A stretch of DNA of 40,411 nt from Clostridia bacterium (GCA_024403775.1 JAKSRE010000024.1:1-40411), one strand, 5' to 3'; positions 25,911 to 34,019 are shown, counted from the stretch's first letter. The notes: generated by a model not told the origin, from the sequence alone. Program-made: numbers and translations.

Positions 25911-27117
25911 TTACGGAGACGAAGGCAAAGGACTTATGACAGACTATCTGGCATCTCTTAAGCCACATAGTCTTGTCATACGCCATAACGGTGGCGCTCA
26001 GTCAGGCCATACAGTTGAACTTGACGATAAAAGATTCATTTTCCACGAACTGTCTTCTGGCTCAATGCGTGGCGCAGACACTTACTGGGCAAGAACTTAT
26101 ATGCCTGACCTTTATAAACTGGACGAGGAAATCGATAGTTTCTTGGAAATCACAAATAGGTCTTCCCTCCCGTTTAATATCTATGCTGATCCAAGAACCT
26201 GTATCACTTTGATTGATGATATCTTTTGCAATATGCTTATCGAGACACTTCGTGGTGATTCACGTCATGGAAGCTGCGGTATGGGTATTAATGAAGCTGA
26301 CATTCGAATCAAGGCAGGATTTAAGGTAACATTCAGGGATCTCTTTGATTATAAAACTGGCTTGGGTATTGATAGCTTATATAATCGTCTTCTCATAATA
26401 AGACAGGATTATTACTATCCTCATGTTGAAGATATCTTAAAGTCGTTTAACGCAGATATAGCTTCACTATCAAGCGCGACCAGAGAATATCTGGATTTAC
26501 TTAAATCTGATGATGTGCTTTATAATTTCTGCTGTACGATTCTTGATAATCTTAAGCTTGTAAGGCTTATGGATTGGGATTCTTCATTGGTTTTAAAGTA
26601 TGAGAATGCTATTTTCGAGACGGGACAGGGACTTCTTCTTGATAGCGAATGTATGGAAAGTTTTCCGCACGTCACTGCCTCAAGGACTGGAATTTATAAT
26701 ATCGATTCCTTACTTAACGAGATTGGTTTAAATCTGGATGAGGTGGTTTATGTCTCAAGAAGTTATCTGACCAAGCACGGGGCCGGGCCGTTCGAGGCGG
26801 AGGATTTGGATCTATTCTTTGAGGATAAGACTAATCTTCGTAATGACTGGCAGGGCTCAATCCGATTTGGAAGGTTTTCTAATTTGGATGAACTTTTTTA
26901 CCGTGTCGGGGCGGATGCTAATTCTGTTTCTTGGGTTAAGCCTAAGATAGCGCTTGCGATTACGCATCTTAATGAGAGTAATGGCTGCATTCTACTTAGA
27001 AATGAGGAGCTTACTTTATCGGCTGCGATTACTAGAATTAAAGAGAATTCGCTAATTAAAGCGATTTATACTTCTAGGTCTAAATTTGCCCGCGAGATTG
27101 AAAAGATTGATTTGTAA
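25885..27117 (+). CDS. Divergent adenylosuccinate-synthetase-like (PurA-like) protein
   Basis: The 410-residue protein keeps the PurA frame. GSNYGDEGKG (D12 base, K15 phosphate binding) and GGAQSGHTV (H42, catalytic acid) are intact, FETGQGLLLD (Q249) and FPHVTASR (T264) match the IMP-site strands, and AGPFEAED matches the PurA GPFPTE segment. It departs from PurA in important places: the TKLD guanine-recognition motif reads THLN (360-363); the Arg-rich aspartate loop (TTGRRRR in E. coli) reads QGSIRFGR (323-330); and TGRGIGPA reads CGMGINEA. It is therefore probably not the housekeeping PurA but a paralogue joining aspartate or another nucleophile to a purine-like substrate, with ATP or another donor. 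PurZ, the phage 2-aminoadenine enzyme, has Ser in place of the catalytic Asp as I recall; here Asp is kept. It overlaps the vWA 2 gene by 26 bp and is last in the operon. Confidence 0.8.
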   Translation: MIYGVIGSNYGDEGKGLMTDYLASLKPHSLVIRHNGGAQSGHTVELDDKRFIFHELSSGSMRGADTYWARTYMPDLYKLDEEIDSFLEITNRSSLPFNIYADPRTCITLIDDIFCNMLIETLRGDSRHGSCGMGINEADIRIKAGFKVTFRDLFDYKTGLGIDSLYNRLLIIRQDYYYPHVEDILKSFNADIASLSSATREYLDLLKSDDVLYNFCCTILDNLKLVRLMDWDSSLVLKYENAIFETGQGLLLDSECMESFPHVTASRTGIYNIDSLLNEIGLNLDEVVYVSRSYLTKHGAGPFEAEDLDLFFEDKTNLRNDWQGSIRFGRFSNLDELFYRVGADANSVSWVKPKIALAITHLNESNGCILLRNEELTLSAAITRIKENSLIKAIYTSRSKFAREIEKIDL

Positions 27118-27131
27118 TTTATGTTTTATTA

Positions 27132-27162
27132 GGGACTCAAAGTTGATTTGAGTCTCTTTTTA
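27132..27162 (+). terminator. Terminator of the vWA/PurA-like operon
   Basis: GGGACTCAAA (27132-27141) pairs with TTTGAGTCTC (27147-27156; one mismatch at the base), followed by TTTTTATTTG. It lies 14 bp after the stop codon and closes the four-gene unit. Confidence 0.85.
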
Positions 27163-27293
27163 TTTGTTTTATTGGGGTGAGGATGGAGTGGATGAAAGCC
27201 GTGTTTGTAAAAAGTTGGGTTAGAAGCATATTTTATAAACGCTGATTAAAAAAAACAGAATAATTCCGACTTGCTTCGAATATTCTAAATCAT

Positions 27294-27326
27294 AAAAAAA
27301 CACCCAGCCAGATCTTAGGCCGGGTG
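27294..27326 (-). terminator. Terminator of the 37-residue-repeat protein gene
   Basis: CACCCAGCC (27301-27309) and GGCCGGGTG (27318-27326) form a GC-rich stem, and seven A residues at 27294-27300 give the T-run on the minus strand. It lies 21 bp after the stop codon. The 130 bp between the two terminators (27163-27293) hold nothing I can identify. Confidence 0.88.
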
Positions 27327-27347
27327 CAAAAAACTTATTAATCTATC

Positions 27348-28565
27348 TTATTCAAAAAGCCAGATATCAACAGGGGTACCAGCTGTATCAAATGTAATGA
27401 AGCCCTTACCGTTACTCTCCGCATCAGTCACACGGTAGCAGATATAGTCTACTACTTCGCGGTCATTTACATAGTAAAGCGAGATCTCGGCACCACCGTG
27501 ATCCCAGTATTGTGTGCATCTAACGAGAGTATAATCATCCTGGCCAACAATTATTTCGCCAAAATCATCAACTTCATAAGGACTTCCATAGTGGTTAATG
27601 AGCCATTCCTCATTACTAGCAAGCTCAATTAGAATTGCACCAGCAGCTTCGTATTCGCCATTTCTGAACAATTCATTAGCAAGTACATAATCGCATTCTG
27701 TAAGCATGAGTTTTGAGTCCTCATAGTCAGCAATAGTCTCGAACATGGCCTTTGCTTCATCATATTTAAACTCATTCATGAGTTCAGTTGCATTGAGATA
27801 TGTGCATCTTGTAGCCTGATCGGTTGAATCCTTGTAGCCTGTGATTGTTGCGAATAATTCTTTTGAAGAAGTGTAGTCACCAGCTTCAAGAAGTGATAGA
27901 GCCTTGCAGTAATCACTTTCGAAAATCATATCAGAAGCATCCTTATAGCTTCCAAGTTCAGTAAAAAGTGATTTTGCGCTGTCAAACTCGCCAGAATCAA
28001 TAAAGGCTAACGCCTTCTGATAGTCGCACTCTGAGATAAGAGAAACAGCATCTTTGTAGTCGGAAAGCTCACTATAAAGGGCCTTGGCCTCATCATAGTT
28101 TCCTGTCTCAAGAATTGAAGCGGCCTTCTGATAATCGCATTCAAAAATCATATCTGAAGAATCTGAGTAGCTGCTGATTTTATTAAATACCGCCTTGGCC
28201 TCGTCAAAGGAACGTGAATTTAAAAGATCATTTGCATATCTGTAATCACATTCAGTGATGAGATTCTCTGCATCCTTATAGGCAGGGATTGAACCAAAGA
28301 GAGCTTTTGCCTCATCATAATTTTTGGAATCCATGAGGGCTACTGCTTTGGAATAATCGCACTCAAGAACCTTCTCTTCTGAATCTTTGAAGCCGCCAAG
28401 ATTAGAAAAAATCTCACGCGCAGAATCATATGAACCAGTAGTCAAAAACTCATTTGCACTTTTGTATTTATTTGAATTATTTATATAGATGCCGCCTACT
28501 GTTCCGCCAATTAAAATCACTGCGGCAGATACGCTGGCAATTATTACTTTCGCCTTTTTATTCAT
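27348..28565 (-). CDS. Membrane-anchored protein with seven 37-residue TPR-like repeats
   Basis: After an N-terminal signal anchor (about residues 5-28) come seven consecutive 37-residue repeats of the type Y-x-KA-x-x-L-x-x-x-x-YDEAKALF-x-x-x-x-x-YKDA-x-x-x-I-x-ECD, plus a partial eighth. The YDEAK and ECDY elements recur with little change. A C-terminal domain of about 100 residues (TLVRCTQYWDHGGAEISLYYV) forms a beta-rich module of unknown type. The build suggests an extracytoplasmic helical scaffold, similar to Sel1/TPR-like proteins, that binds peptide or protein. I start it at the ATG at 28565, 9 bp after AAGGA; another ATG 6 bp upstream abuts the ribosome site. It is monocistronic with its own terminator. 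Confidence 0.75.
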   Translation of the reverse strand: MNKKAKVIIASVSAAVILIGGTVGGIYINNSNKYKSANEFLTTGSYDSAREIFSNLGGFKDSEEKVLECDYSKAVALMDSKNYDEAKALFGSIPAYKDAENLITECDYRYANDLLNSRSFDEAKAVFNKISSYSDSSDMIFECDYQKAASILETGNYDEAKALYSELSDYKDAVSLISECDYQKALAFIDSGEFDSAKSLFTELGSYKDASDMIFESDYCKALSLLEAGDYTSSKELFATITGYKDSTDQATRCTYLNATELMNEFKYDEAKAMFETIADYEDSKLMLTECDYVLANELFRNGEYEAAGAILIELASNEEWLINHYGSPYEVDDFGEIIVGQDDYTLVRCTQYWDHGGAEISLYYVNDREVVDYICYRVTDAESNGKGFITFDTAGTPVDIWLFE

Positions 28566-28659
28566 AAACATAATCCTTCCATAACCATAAGGGTGAGAAC
28601 CAACCCATAATAATTATACAGATTTTATTTATCAAGAAAAGAACCAATTTATATAAAAC

Positions 28660-29430
28660 TTATCTTATGAAATTGAAGTATAAAATAATCACGCTGGTAA
28701 CAACCATAACCACGCCTGCAGCACGGCACAAAGTGCGTTCGGAGGCCTTGTTTGCAATAACTGATGCAATTCTTGCCCAGATAAAAGTAAATATTACGCA
28801 CAAAACGAGAAGCGGAATATTGGACATTCCAGAAATTCCGAAGTGGCTGACTCCGCCAATAAGTGCAGTAAAAGTCATAATAAATACTGAAGTTCCCACT
28901 GCCTTATGAACTTCATAGCCAAGAATTGAAGTGAGCACAAACAAAAGCATCATGCCACCACCTGCGCCAACAAAGCCGCAGATAAATCCTACCAAAACAC
29001 CACCTATTACTGCCTTAATAATTTTTGTTCTAGGGCCCTCGTTAGTAAACTTACCATTTGGTCTTCCAGGCTTTACAAGAAATTTTATACCTATTACAAG
29101 AAGACCAATCTGAGACATTCCGCCCATAGTACTTGGTGGAACAAGACTAGCAACAAAGCTTCCAACTATTGTCATAATTAAAACGGATGACATTAGTACC
29201 AGAGATTTTTTTACATCGAGATTTCCGTGCTTTTTATATGTCCATGCACTTACTGCACTTGCAAGAACGTCACTGGCAAGGCCGATTCCAATTGCCTCAT
29301 ATGGGGATACTCCGCAGAAAGTCAGAAGAAGTGGACTTATTATGCCTGCAGCACTCATCCCCGCAAAACCTGTGCCTATTCCCGCTCCAGCTCCTGCAAG
29401 AAAACAAATCAGTATCTCAAAAAGTGTCAC
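28660..29430 (-). CDS. TauE/SafE-family membrane permease
   Basis: The 256-residue protein has about eight spans and the family signatures: GTGFAGMSAAGIISPLLL in the first half and GFVGAGGGMMLLFVLTSILGYEVHKAVGTS in the second, the two matching inverted-repeat halves. Members export sulfite, sulfoacetate or related anions, or take up small sulphur compounds; the substrate here is unknown. The start is GTG at 29430, which overlaps the upstream stop by 4 bp (GTGA) behind GGAGG. It is the last gene of a six-gene minus-strand run. Confidence 0.88.
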   Translation of the reverse strand: MTLFEILICFLAGAGAGIGTGFAGMSAAGIISPLLLTFCGVSPYEAIGIGLASDVLASAVSAWTYKKHGNLDVKKSLVLMSSVLIMTIVGSFVASLVPPSTMGGMSQIGLLVIGIKFLVKPGRPNGKFTNEGPRTKIIKAVIGGVLVGFICGFVGAGGGMMLLFVLTSILGYEVHKAVGTSVFIMTFTALIGGVSHFGISGMSNIPLLVLCVIFTFIWARIASVIANKASERTLCRAAGVVMVVTSVIILYFNFIR

Positions 29431-29834
29431 TTTGTGTCCTCCTTCTTAAACATCTTTCCCTTGAACTTAGAATACCTGTAGTATTCTAAGACACCAAGTA
29501 TAAGACAGCCAGCACCGTAGCAACCAATATCCTTAATATCAAAGGTCGAGCCAATAAGCACCCTCAAAAAGGCATTATTTTCCACCCCTAATAATTCCAC
29601 AATATTAATAAGCTGAAGAAGCTCTACAAAAGAAGCGAAAATAAAAACTCCAAGTGCTAAAAACTTAAAACCCTCAGGAATAAAAATTCTCAAAAAAGAA
29701 TAGACAACAATAACAACAAGAACGTCACCTATATACGGTCTTATAAATCTGTCATGAACAAAGAGAGCTATAACCACTTCAGTCATTAACAGAACTAACG
29801 TCGCTATAATGTACGGTAAACGCCTAGTCATCAT
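29427..29834 (-). CDS. DUF2809-like membrane protein
   Basis: The 135-residue protein has four spans and the DUF2809 outline: Arg-rich start (MTRRLPY), a span, RPYIGDVLVVIVVYSFLR, then a span, an FVELLQL helix, and a C-terminal span with GCYGAGCLILGVLEYYR. The GD pair in the second span is typical. The family has no known function. Two ATGs in tandem (29834, 29831) make the exact start uncertain. The gene is coupled to the TauE/SafE gene through a 4-bp overlap. Confidence 0.75.
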   Translation of the reverse strand: MMTRRLPYIIATLVLLMTEVVIALFVHDRFIRPYIGDVLVVIVVYSFLRIFIPEGFKFLALGVFIFASFVELLQLINIVELLGVENNAFLRVLIGSTFDIKDIGCYGAGCLILGVLEYYRYSKFKGKMFKKEDTK

Positions 29835-29846
29835 CTCCCTTATTCC

Positions 29847-30575
29847 TCACAAATTTTTACCTTTAATTCCATATATAATTAGTCCAATACCAATGCCACC
29901 AAAAAACACGGTAATCAAAATACACGACAAAAGAGCTGCTAAAGGATCTATCGAACCACTAAACATATTAATCCAGGCAATAATCGTAACAAGAACAAAA
30001 ACGCTTCCAAAAAGAATTATCGTTATGCGTGTGGTTGACATTTCAATCTTCTCTGCAATTAAAGTTTCATCATCACTATCGCTTTTACTGTCCAAAATAA
30101 ATCTAATTGCTCCGATTAATTCACTTATAGCCAATGCTGCTGGAATAAAAGCCATTAGAGCTATTATAAGGCCTGTAAGCATCTCACCTGTCCTTATTAA
30201 GCTGATAGCAACAACCAAAAACACAGTTGCAAAAGCAAAAAGCGGAATACTCTTAAATATTGCCGACATGGTAATAATCTTATTAATAGTATCCGGGTTG
30301 CTGTTATTTCTAGAACTTATCAGCATCTCAGCTATACCACTCAAAAGTTGGGCAAGAATTACACAGCATATCAAAGCAAATATTACATATATTCCTATAA
30401 TGACTGCTCTGTCTCCAACCTCTTTTATTGTGGAATACATTCCTGACTTGAAGAAAAACATAAACGTAATAACAAAACTTATGATTGAACCACCAATCAT
30501 ACGAATTCCACGAGTATCCTCATTTGCATTATTAATGCGTTCTTCAATCTCGCGATATTTTTTATTGTAATCCAT
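29847..30575 (-). CDS. Hypothetical six-span membrane protein
   Basis: The 242-residue protein has a charged N-terminus (MDYNKKYREIEERINNANEDT) followed by about six spans and an acidic cytoplasmic loop (DSKSDSDDETLIAEK, near 164-178). I recognise no named family. The ATG lies inside the end of the 73-residue gene (14-bp overlap) next to GAAGGA, so the two are coupled. It sits in a mixed operon with a radical SAM enzyme and transport-like proteins. Confidence 0.65.
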   Translation of the reverse strand: MDYNKKYREIEERINNANEDTRGIRMIGGSIISFVITFMFFFKSGMYSTIKEVGDRAVIIGIYVIFALICCVILAQLLSGIAEMLISSRNNSNPDTINKIITMSAIFKSIPLFAFATVFLVVAISLIRTGEMLTGLIIALMAFIPAALAISELIGAIRFILDSKSDSDDETLIAEKIEMSTTRITIILFGSVFVLVTIIAWINMFSGSIDPLAALLSCILITVFFGGIGIGLIIYGIKGKNL

Positions 30576-30783
30576 TTCCTTCTACCTTTTTGAATTCAAC
30601 AGTTTTGTCCTTCATGGATATTTTCTTAACTTCGTATCCAAATGACACTAGCTCTCTTTTATAAGTAAGAAAAGAATGATCGATAGGAATTCCTGCTATT
30701 TTCTCAATCTCTTCGAAAGTCAGCTTAAAACTTTCTTCATCTCTTCTACCTATATTTTCCCATAATATATCAAATTTACTCAT
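30562..30783 (-). CDS. Small soluble protein, DUF7662-like
   Basis: The 73-residue protein reads KFDILWENIGRRDEESFKLTFEEIEKIAG, then a SFLTYKRELVSFGYEV helix and a strand with VEFKKVE. This follows the pattern of the small family (W...L....e...LtF.eIe.i.G.....s....y....W...G..v......v.F) annotated as DUF7662 and fused to or found beside many bacterial enzymes. Function unknown; a protein- or nucleic-acid-binding adaptor is possible. It overlaps the downstream membrane protein gene by 14 bp. Confidence 0.6.
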   Translation of the reverse strand: MSKFDILWENIGRRDEESFKLTFEEIEKIAGIPIDHSFLTYKRELVSFGYEVKKISMKDKTVEFKKVEGNGLQ

Positions 30784-30798
30784 CCTTATCCTTCTTTT

Positions 30799-31668
30799 TT
30801 ACAAATCAAACAATGTCAGCTGCTCACATTTATTTGGAAACTCATGAAGATAATTAAAGCATTTATCTGGTGTATCGAGTATCCCGTGACGCCTGCATTC
30901 ATTATTAAAAATTCTCATAAGCCTTCTGTTATCAGGACTACTTATCTCATAATTATTTCCAAATCGTCTAATATATTCCCCTTTAAGGCCTGGGAAGTTC
31001 TTATCAAGAGCTTTATAAAAAAACTCTCTGTCACCATCTCTTAGTGTCACTCCCATGCCAAAACAGATTATTCCCTTCACCTCTGCGGTTTTACACATAT
31101 CAAGTATTGCTCTTATGTTTTCCTCTGTGTCATTTATAAAAGGAAGAATCGGAGACAGCCATACCACGGTAGGAATCCCTCTTTCTTTTAACTTCATGAG
31201 AGCTTCAAATCTCTCGCTGGTTAAAGACACATTAGGTTCTATTATTTTACATAAGGAATCATCAGAAGTAGTAAGTGTCATCTGAACTACAGCCTTGGTT
31301 TTATTATTTATCGATTCAAGAATATCTATATCCCTTAATACGCGTGTTGACTTAGTAAGAACAGTAGCACCATAACCATACTTATCTATTAGTTCAAGGC
31401 ACTTACGAGTAATCTTAAACTCATCCTCAATTGGCATATATGGATCACACATGGAGCCAGAACCTATCATACATTTATTACGCTTGGACTTAAGTGCACG
31501 TTCAAGTAAAATCGGGGCATTTATCTTAACTTCAATGTCTTCGAAGTCATGTTTAAATCCATAGCATTCACTTCTGGAGTCACAGTAAATACATCCGTGC
31601 ACACAGCCACGGTATACATTCATCCCATTTTGATTTGATAGAATTCCTTTTGCTTCAACTATGTGCAT
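30799..31668 (-). CDS. Radical SAM protein of the SPL-like (COG1533) group
   Basis: The 289-residue protein carries the radical SAM cluster motif YRGCVHGCIYCD (C22, C26, C29; CX3CX2C) followed by SECYG. It contains segments seen in spore-photoproduct-lyase-like proteins: GSMCDPYMPIE, TVLTKSTRVLRDIDIL, VQMTLTT and RGIPTVVWLSPILPFIND. Many such proteins have no proven substrate. It lacks the usual C-terminal SPL features, so DNA repair should not be assumed. AAGG before the ATG is the ribosome site. It is the second gene of the operon. Confidence 0.85.
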   Translation of the reverse strand: MHIVEAKGILSNQNGMNVYRGCVHGCIYCDSRSECYGFKHDFEDIEVKINAPILLERALKSKRNKCMIGSGSMCDPYMPIEDEFKITRKCLELIDKYGYGATVLTKSTRVLRDIDILESINNKTKAVVQMTLTTSDDSLCKIIEPNVSLTSERFEALMKLKERGIPTVVWLSPILPFINDTEENIRAILDMCKTAEVKGIICFGMGVTLRDGDREFFYKALDKNFPGLKGEYIRRFGNNYEISSPDNRRLMRIFNNECRRHGILDTPDKCFNYLHEFPNKCEQLTLFDL

Positions 31669-31677
31669 TATTTTACC

Positions 31678-32229
31678 TTAACTACAAATCGTAACTTCAA
31701 TACCTGATGCCAATAAAACAGGACTTAATTTCTTTATTATTTCTTCTCTATCCATAGATAATGCAGAGATTCTTACCTCCTCTGTCTGTGTAGAAGATTT
31801 AAAAGTAATAATATTAATTCTTCCTAATCTTCTTCTATAGACCTCACTAATCTCAATAGCGGTTATATCCCCAATTGGGGTCACCATAAAATTACCTCCT
31901 CTTATAAAGGTAAATTTCCTTCCCTGCCATACATAGACTCCAAGATCTTCTGCCACTTTAAAGTCGTCTTCAATCTCTTTAAGAAGCGAAGGATTCTCTT
32001 CTTTAAGTTTATTCAGACTCTCATAGGGATTACTTCTTACGGACATAACTATAATTATAAATATAAATAAAAACAGAAGCGTAAAAAATCCAAACATAAA
32101 AATATTAAAATTTAAACCATTCTCATTGTAATCTTTTATCGCTCCATAAGGGAAAGCAATAACAGGAATCAGAAAAAGTCCGCCTGGAAAAATCACTGCA
32201 AATTTTCGTTCTTTATATAAATCGTACAT
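31678..32229 (-). CDS. Hypothetical protein with two spans and a PH-like cytoplasmic domain
   Basis: Two hydrophobic spans (about residues 10-30 and 40-62) form a hairpin, and the remaining 120 residues alternate short strands (VYVWQGRKFTFIRGG, DITAIEISEVYRRRLG, INIITFKSS) with a final helix, like the bacterial PH-like domains of membrane-linked proteins. A formal family name is not certain. It begins a six-gene minus-strand operon from a promoter that overlaps the one for the bce-type system. Confidence 0.6.
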   Translation of the reverse strand: MYDLYKERKFAVIFPGGLFLIPVIAFPYGAIKDYNENGLNFNIFMFGFFTLLFLFIFIIIVMSVRSNPYESLNKLKEENPSLLKEIEDDFKVAEDLGVYVWQGRKFTFIRGGNFMVTPIGDITAIEISEVYRRRLGRINIITFKSSTQTEEVRISALSMDREEIIKKLSPVLLASGIEVTICS

Positions 32230-32267
32230 AATAAGCTCTTAAACCTCTTATACAAAACTTAAACTTT

Positions 32268-32276
32268 ATTATAGCA
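32268..32276 (-). promoter_or_regulatory. Extended -10 promoter of the radical SAM / TauE operon
   Basis: The minus strand reads TGC-TATAAT, about 40 bp before the ATG at 32229. It stands back to back with the plus-strand promoter whose -10 is only 12 bp away, so RNA polymerase cannot easily occupy both at once. Confidence 0.5.
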
Positions 32277-32282
32277 AACTAA

Positions 32283-32291
32283 TGTTATAAT
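32283..32291 (+). promoter_or_regulatory. Extended -10 promoter of the response regulator gene
   Basis: TGT-TATAAT; transcription would start near 32298. TATAGCAAA (32270-32278) and TTTGCTGTA (32293-32301) flank it as an inverted repeat with one mismatch in nine, a possible shared operator. Confidence 0.5.
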
Positions 32292-32344
32292 TTTTGCTGT
32301 AAAGGGAGTATTTACATTTTCTATATATTTATCTGGAGTAATTT

Positions 32345-33019
32345 ATGTATAAGATTTTGGTAACTGAAGACGATCATACAATCGCGTCTGAAATTAAAAA
32401 CCTTCTCTCAGGATGGGGATACGAAGTTAAATTGACTGAGAGATTCAGCGATATTCTTGGTGAGTTCAATGAGTTTGAACCACATCTTGTTCTTATGGAT
32501 ATCGGACTTCCTGTAGCAAACGGATTTGTAAGATGTGCTCAGATAAGAAGTGTGTCCAAGGTACCAGTTATATTTTTATCTTCTGCTTCTGACAACATAA
32601 ATTTAATTACAGCCATCAATATGGGGGCTGATGATTTTGTAAGTAAGCCTTTCGATATTAATGTTCTTCTTGCAAAAATTACAGCAGTTCTTAGAAGAAC
32701 CTACGATTTTTCAGAACAGAAATCAGACGAGATTATCTACAAGGGACTTACTTTCAAAGCCTCCGATTCTTCTGTCACAATAAACGGTAACAAAATCGAG
32801 CTTACAAAGAATGAGAACCGCATTATGGAGACTCTTCTTAAGGAACAGGGCAAAATTGTCTCACGTAATAATCTCATGCAAAAGCTCTGGGATGACGACT
32901 GCTTTGTAGATGAGAATACTTTGTCAGTTAATATTAACCGTCTCCGTAAAAAGCTTGAAGAGAACGGAATTGCTGATTTTATCTCGACCAAGAAAGGTCA
33001 GGGTTACATAATTGAATAA
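32345..33019 (+). CDS. bceR: OmpR-family response regulator, BceR type
   Basis: The 224-residue regulator has a receiver domain with acidic pocket E8/D9/D10, the phosphorylation site D52 in LVLMDIGLP, and the lysine of SKPFD, then a C-terminal winged helix (LTKNENRIMETLLKEQGKIVSR to the NRLRKKLEENG recognition segment). This build, and its link to an intramembrane-sensing kinase and a BceAB-type transporter, identifies it as the regulator of a peptide-antibiotic resistance module. GGAG stands 7 bp before the ATG. Its likely target is the TTACA-N4-TGTAA box at 34022-34035. The gene symbol names the family, not proven orthology. Confidence 0.9.
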   Translation: MYKILVTEDDHTIASEIKNLLSGWGYEVKLTERFSDILGEFNEFEPHLVLMDIGLPVANGFVRCAQIRSVSKVPVIFLSSASDNINLITAINMGADDFVSKPFDINVLLAKITAVLRRTYDFSEQKSDEIIYKGLTFKASDSSVTINGNKIELTKNENRIMETLLKEQGKIVSRNNLMQKLWDDDCFVDENTLSVNINRLRKKLEENGIADFISTKKGQGYIIE

Positions 33020-34019
33020 TAAATTAATAAATAAGTATCTTAAATACAGACTTAGCGTTATCGTAACTGCACTAACCTGCCTTCTTGTATCCTTTATTGT
33101 ACTCTGGATTTGTAATATCCCGATTACAGCATTTATCCTTATGGCTTCGCTCATAGTTATTATAGGCATGGTTCTGGCTTTAATTGATTATAGAAACTTT
33201 GATAAAAAGCACACTCTTCTTAAAAAGGCCGAACTTGTTCCCGAGGTCCTAACTGATTCTCTTGAGCCTTCTGAAGATGAAGAGGATGGAATCGACAACG
33301 CTATTAACCTTATTGAAGAAGACTATCTTAAAATCATAATGACTTTAACTAACCGCCTTAACGCTACTAAGGCTAAGACCACTTCTTCAATGGAAGCAAT
33401 GACAGATTACTACACAATGTGGGTTCATCAGGTTAAAACACCGATTGCAGCAATGTCTCTTATCGTTCAGGGAATGGAGGATGAAGATACTTCATTAAGG
33501 CTTAGAAGTGAACTTACAAGAATCGAGAGCTACTCTTCGATGGCACTTAACTACATAAGATTAAGCGGAGAGACAAACGACTTAAGTTTCAGCACTTTTA
33601 AGATGGATGATGCGGCAAGAGAGACAGTAAAAAAACTCATGTCCATGTTTGTTGCCAAGGGATTGTCTGTAGATTTTAAGCCAAGTGGTGCCACAATAGT
33701 AAGTGACTATAAGTGGGTTACTTTTATGTTAGAGCAGATTATCTCTAACTCAATTAAATATACAAACAAAGGCAGCATAAAAATATATGGTACTTCTAAC
33801 TCAATAACAATTGAGGATGAAGGTATAGGAATTGCCAAGGAAGACCTTCCAAGAATCACCGAGAAAGGCTATACAGGCTATAACGGACATAATGAGAAGC
33901 ATTCAACTGGTCTTGGTTTATATCTGGTTCAAAAGACCGCTGACATGCTCAATATCACAATAAATATCGAATCAGAATTAACTAAGGGTACTAAGGTTAC
34001 TCTTACCTGGGGATCCTAA
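33012..34019 (+). CDS. bceS: Intramembrane-sensing histidine kinase, BceS type
   Basis: The 335-residue kinase has two closely spaced spans (about 14-34 and 38-58) with almost no extracellular loop, the mark of kinases that sense through a partner transporter. The phosphoacceptor motif is HQVKTP with H139, and the ATP-binding domain has N (LEQIISNSIKYTN), G1 (IEDEGIGI) and G2 (STGLGLYLVQK) boxes. The start is a TTG that overlaps the regulator gene by 8 bp, behind AGGG; no ATG is available before the first span. It needs the BceB-like protein at 34943-37027 for drug sensing. Confidence 0.9.
   Translation: MNNKLINKYLKYRLSVIVTALTCLLVSFIVLWICNIPITAFILMASLIVIIGMVLALIDYRNFDKKHTLLKKAELVPEVLTDSLEPSEDEEDGIDNAINLIEEDYLKIIMTLTNRLNATKAKTTSSMEAMTDYYTMWVHQVKTPIAAMSLIVQGMEDEDTSLRLRSELTRIESYSSMALNYIRLSGETNDLSFSTFKMDDAARETVKKLMSMFVAKGLSVDFKPSGATIVSDYKWVTFMLEQIISNSIKYTNKGSIKIYGTSNSITIEDEGIGIAKEDLPRITEKGYTGYNGHNEKHSTGLGLYLVQKTADMLNITINIESELTKGTKVTLTWGS

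Noticed and set aside
25885..27117. Phage-type PurZ (2-aminoadenine synthesis)
   Set aside because: The catalytic Asp of PurA is kept (D12), there are no DNA polymerase, MazZ or dATPase genes nearby, and the neighbours are vWA proteins.
23012..27117. Prophage or integrated element
   Set aside because: No integrase, terminase or structural genes, no tRNA and no flanking direct repeats were seen; codon use resembles the surrounding genes.
29809..30570. Long plus-strand open frame opposite the six-span membrane protein
   Set aside because: It is the antisense shadow of the minus-strand gene, without a ribosome site and with Ile/Lys/Pro-biased composition.
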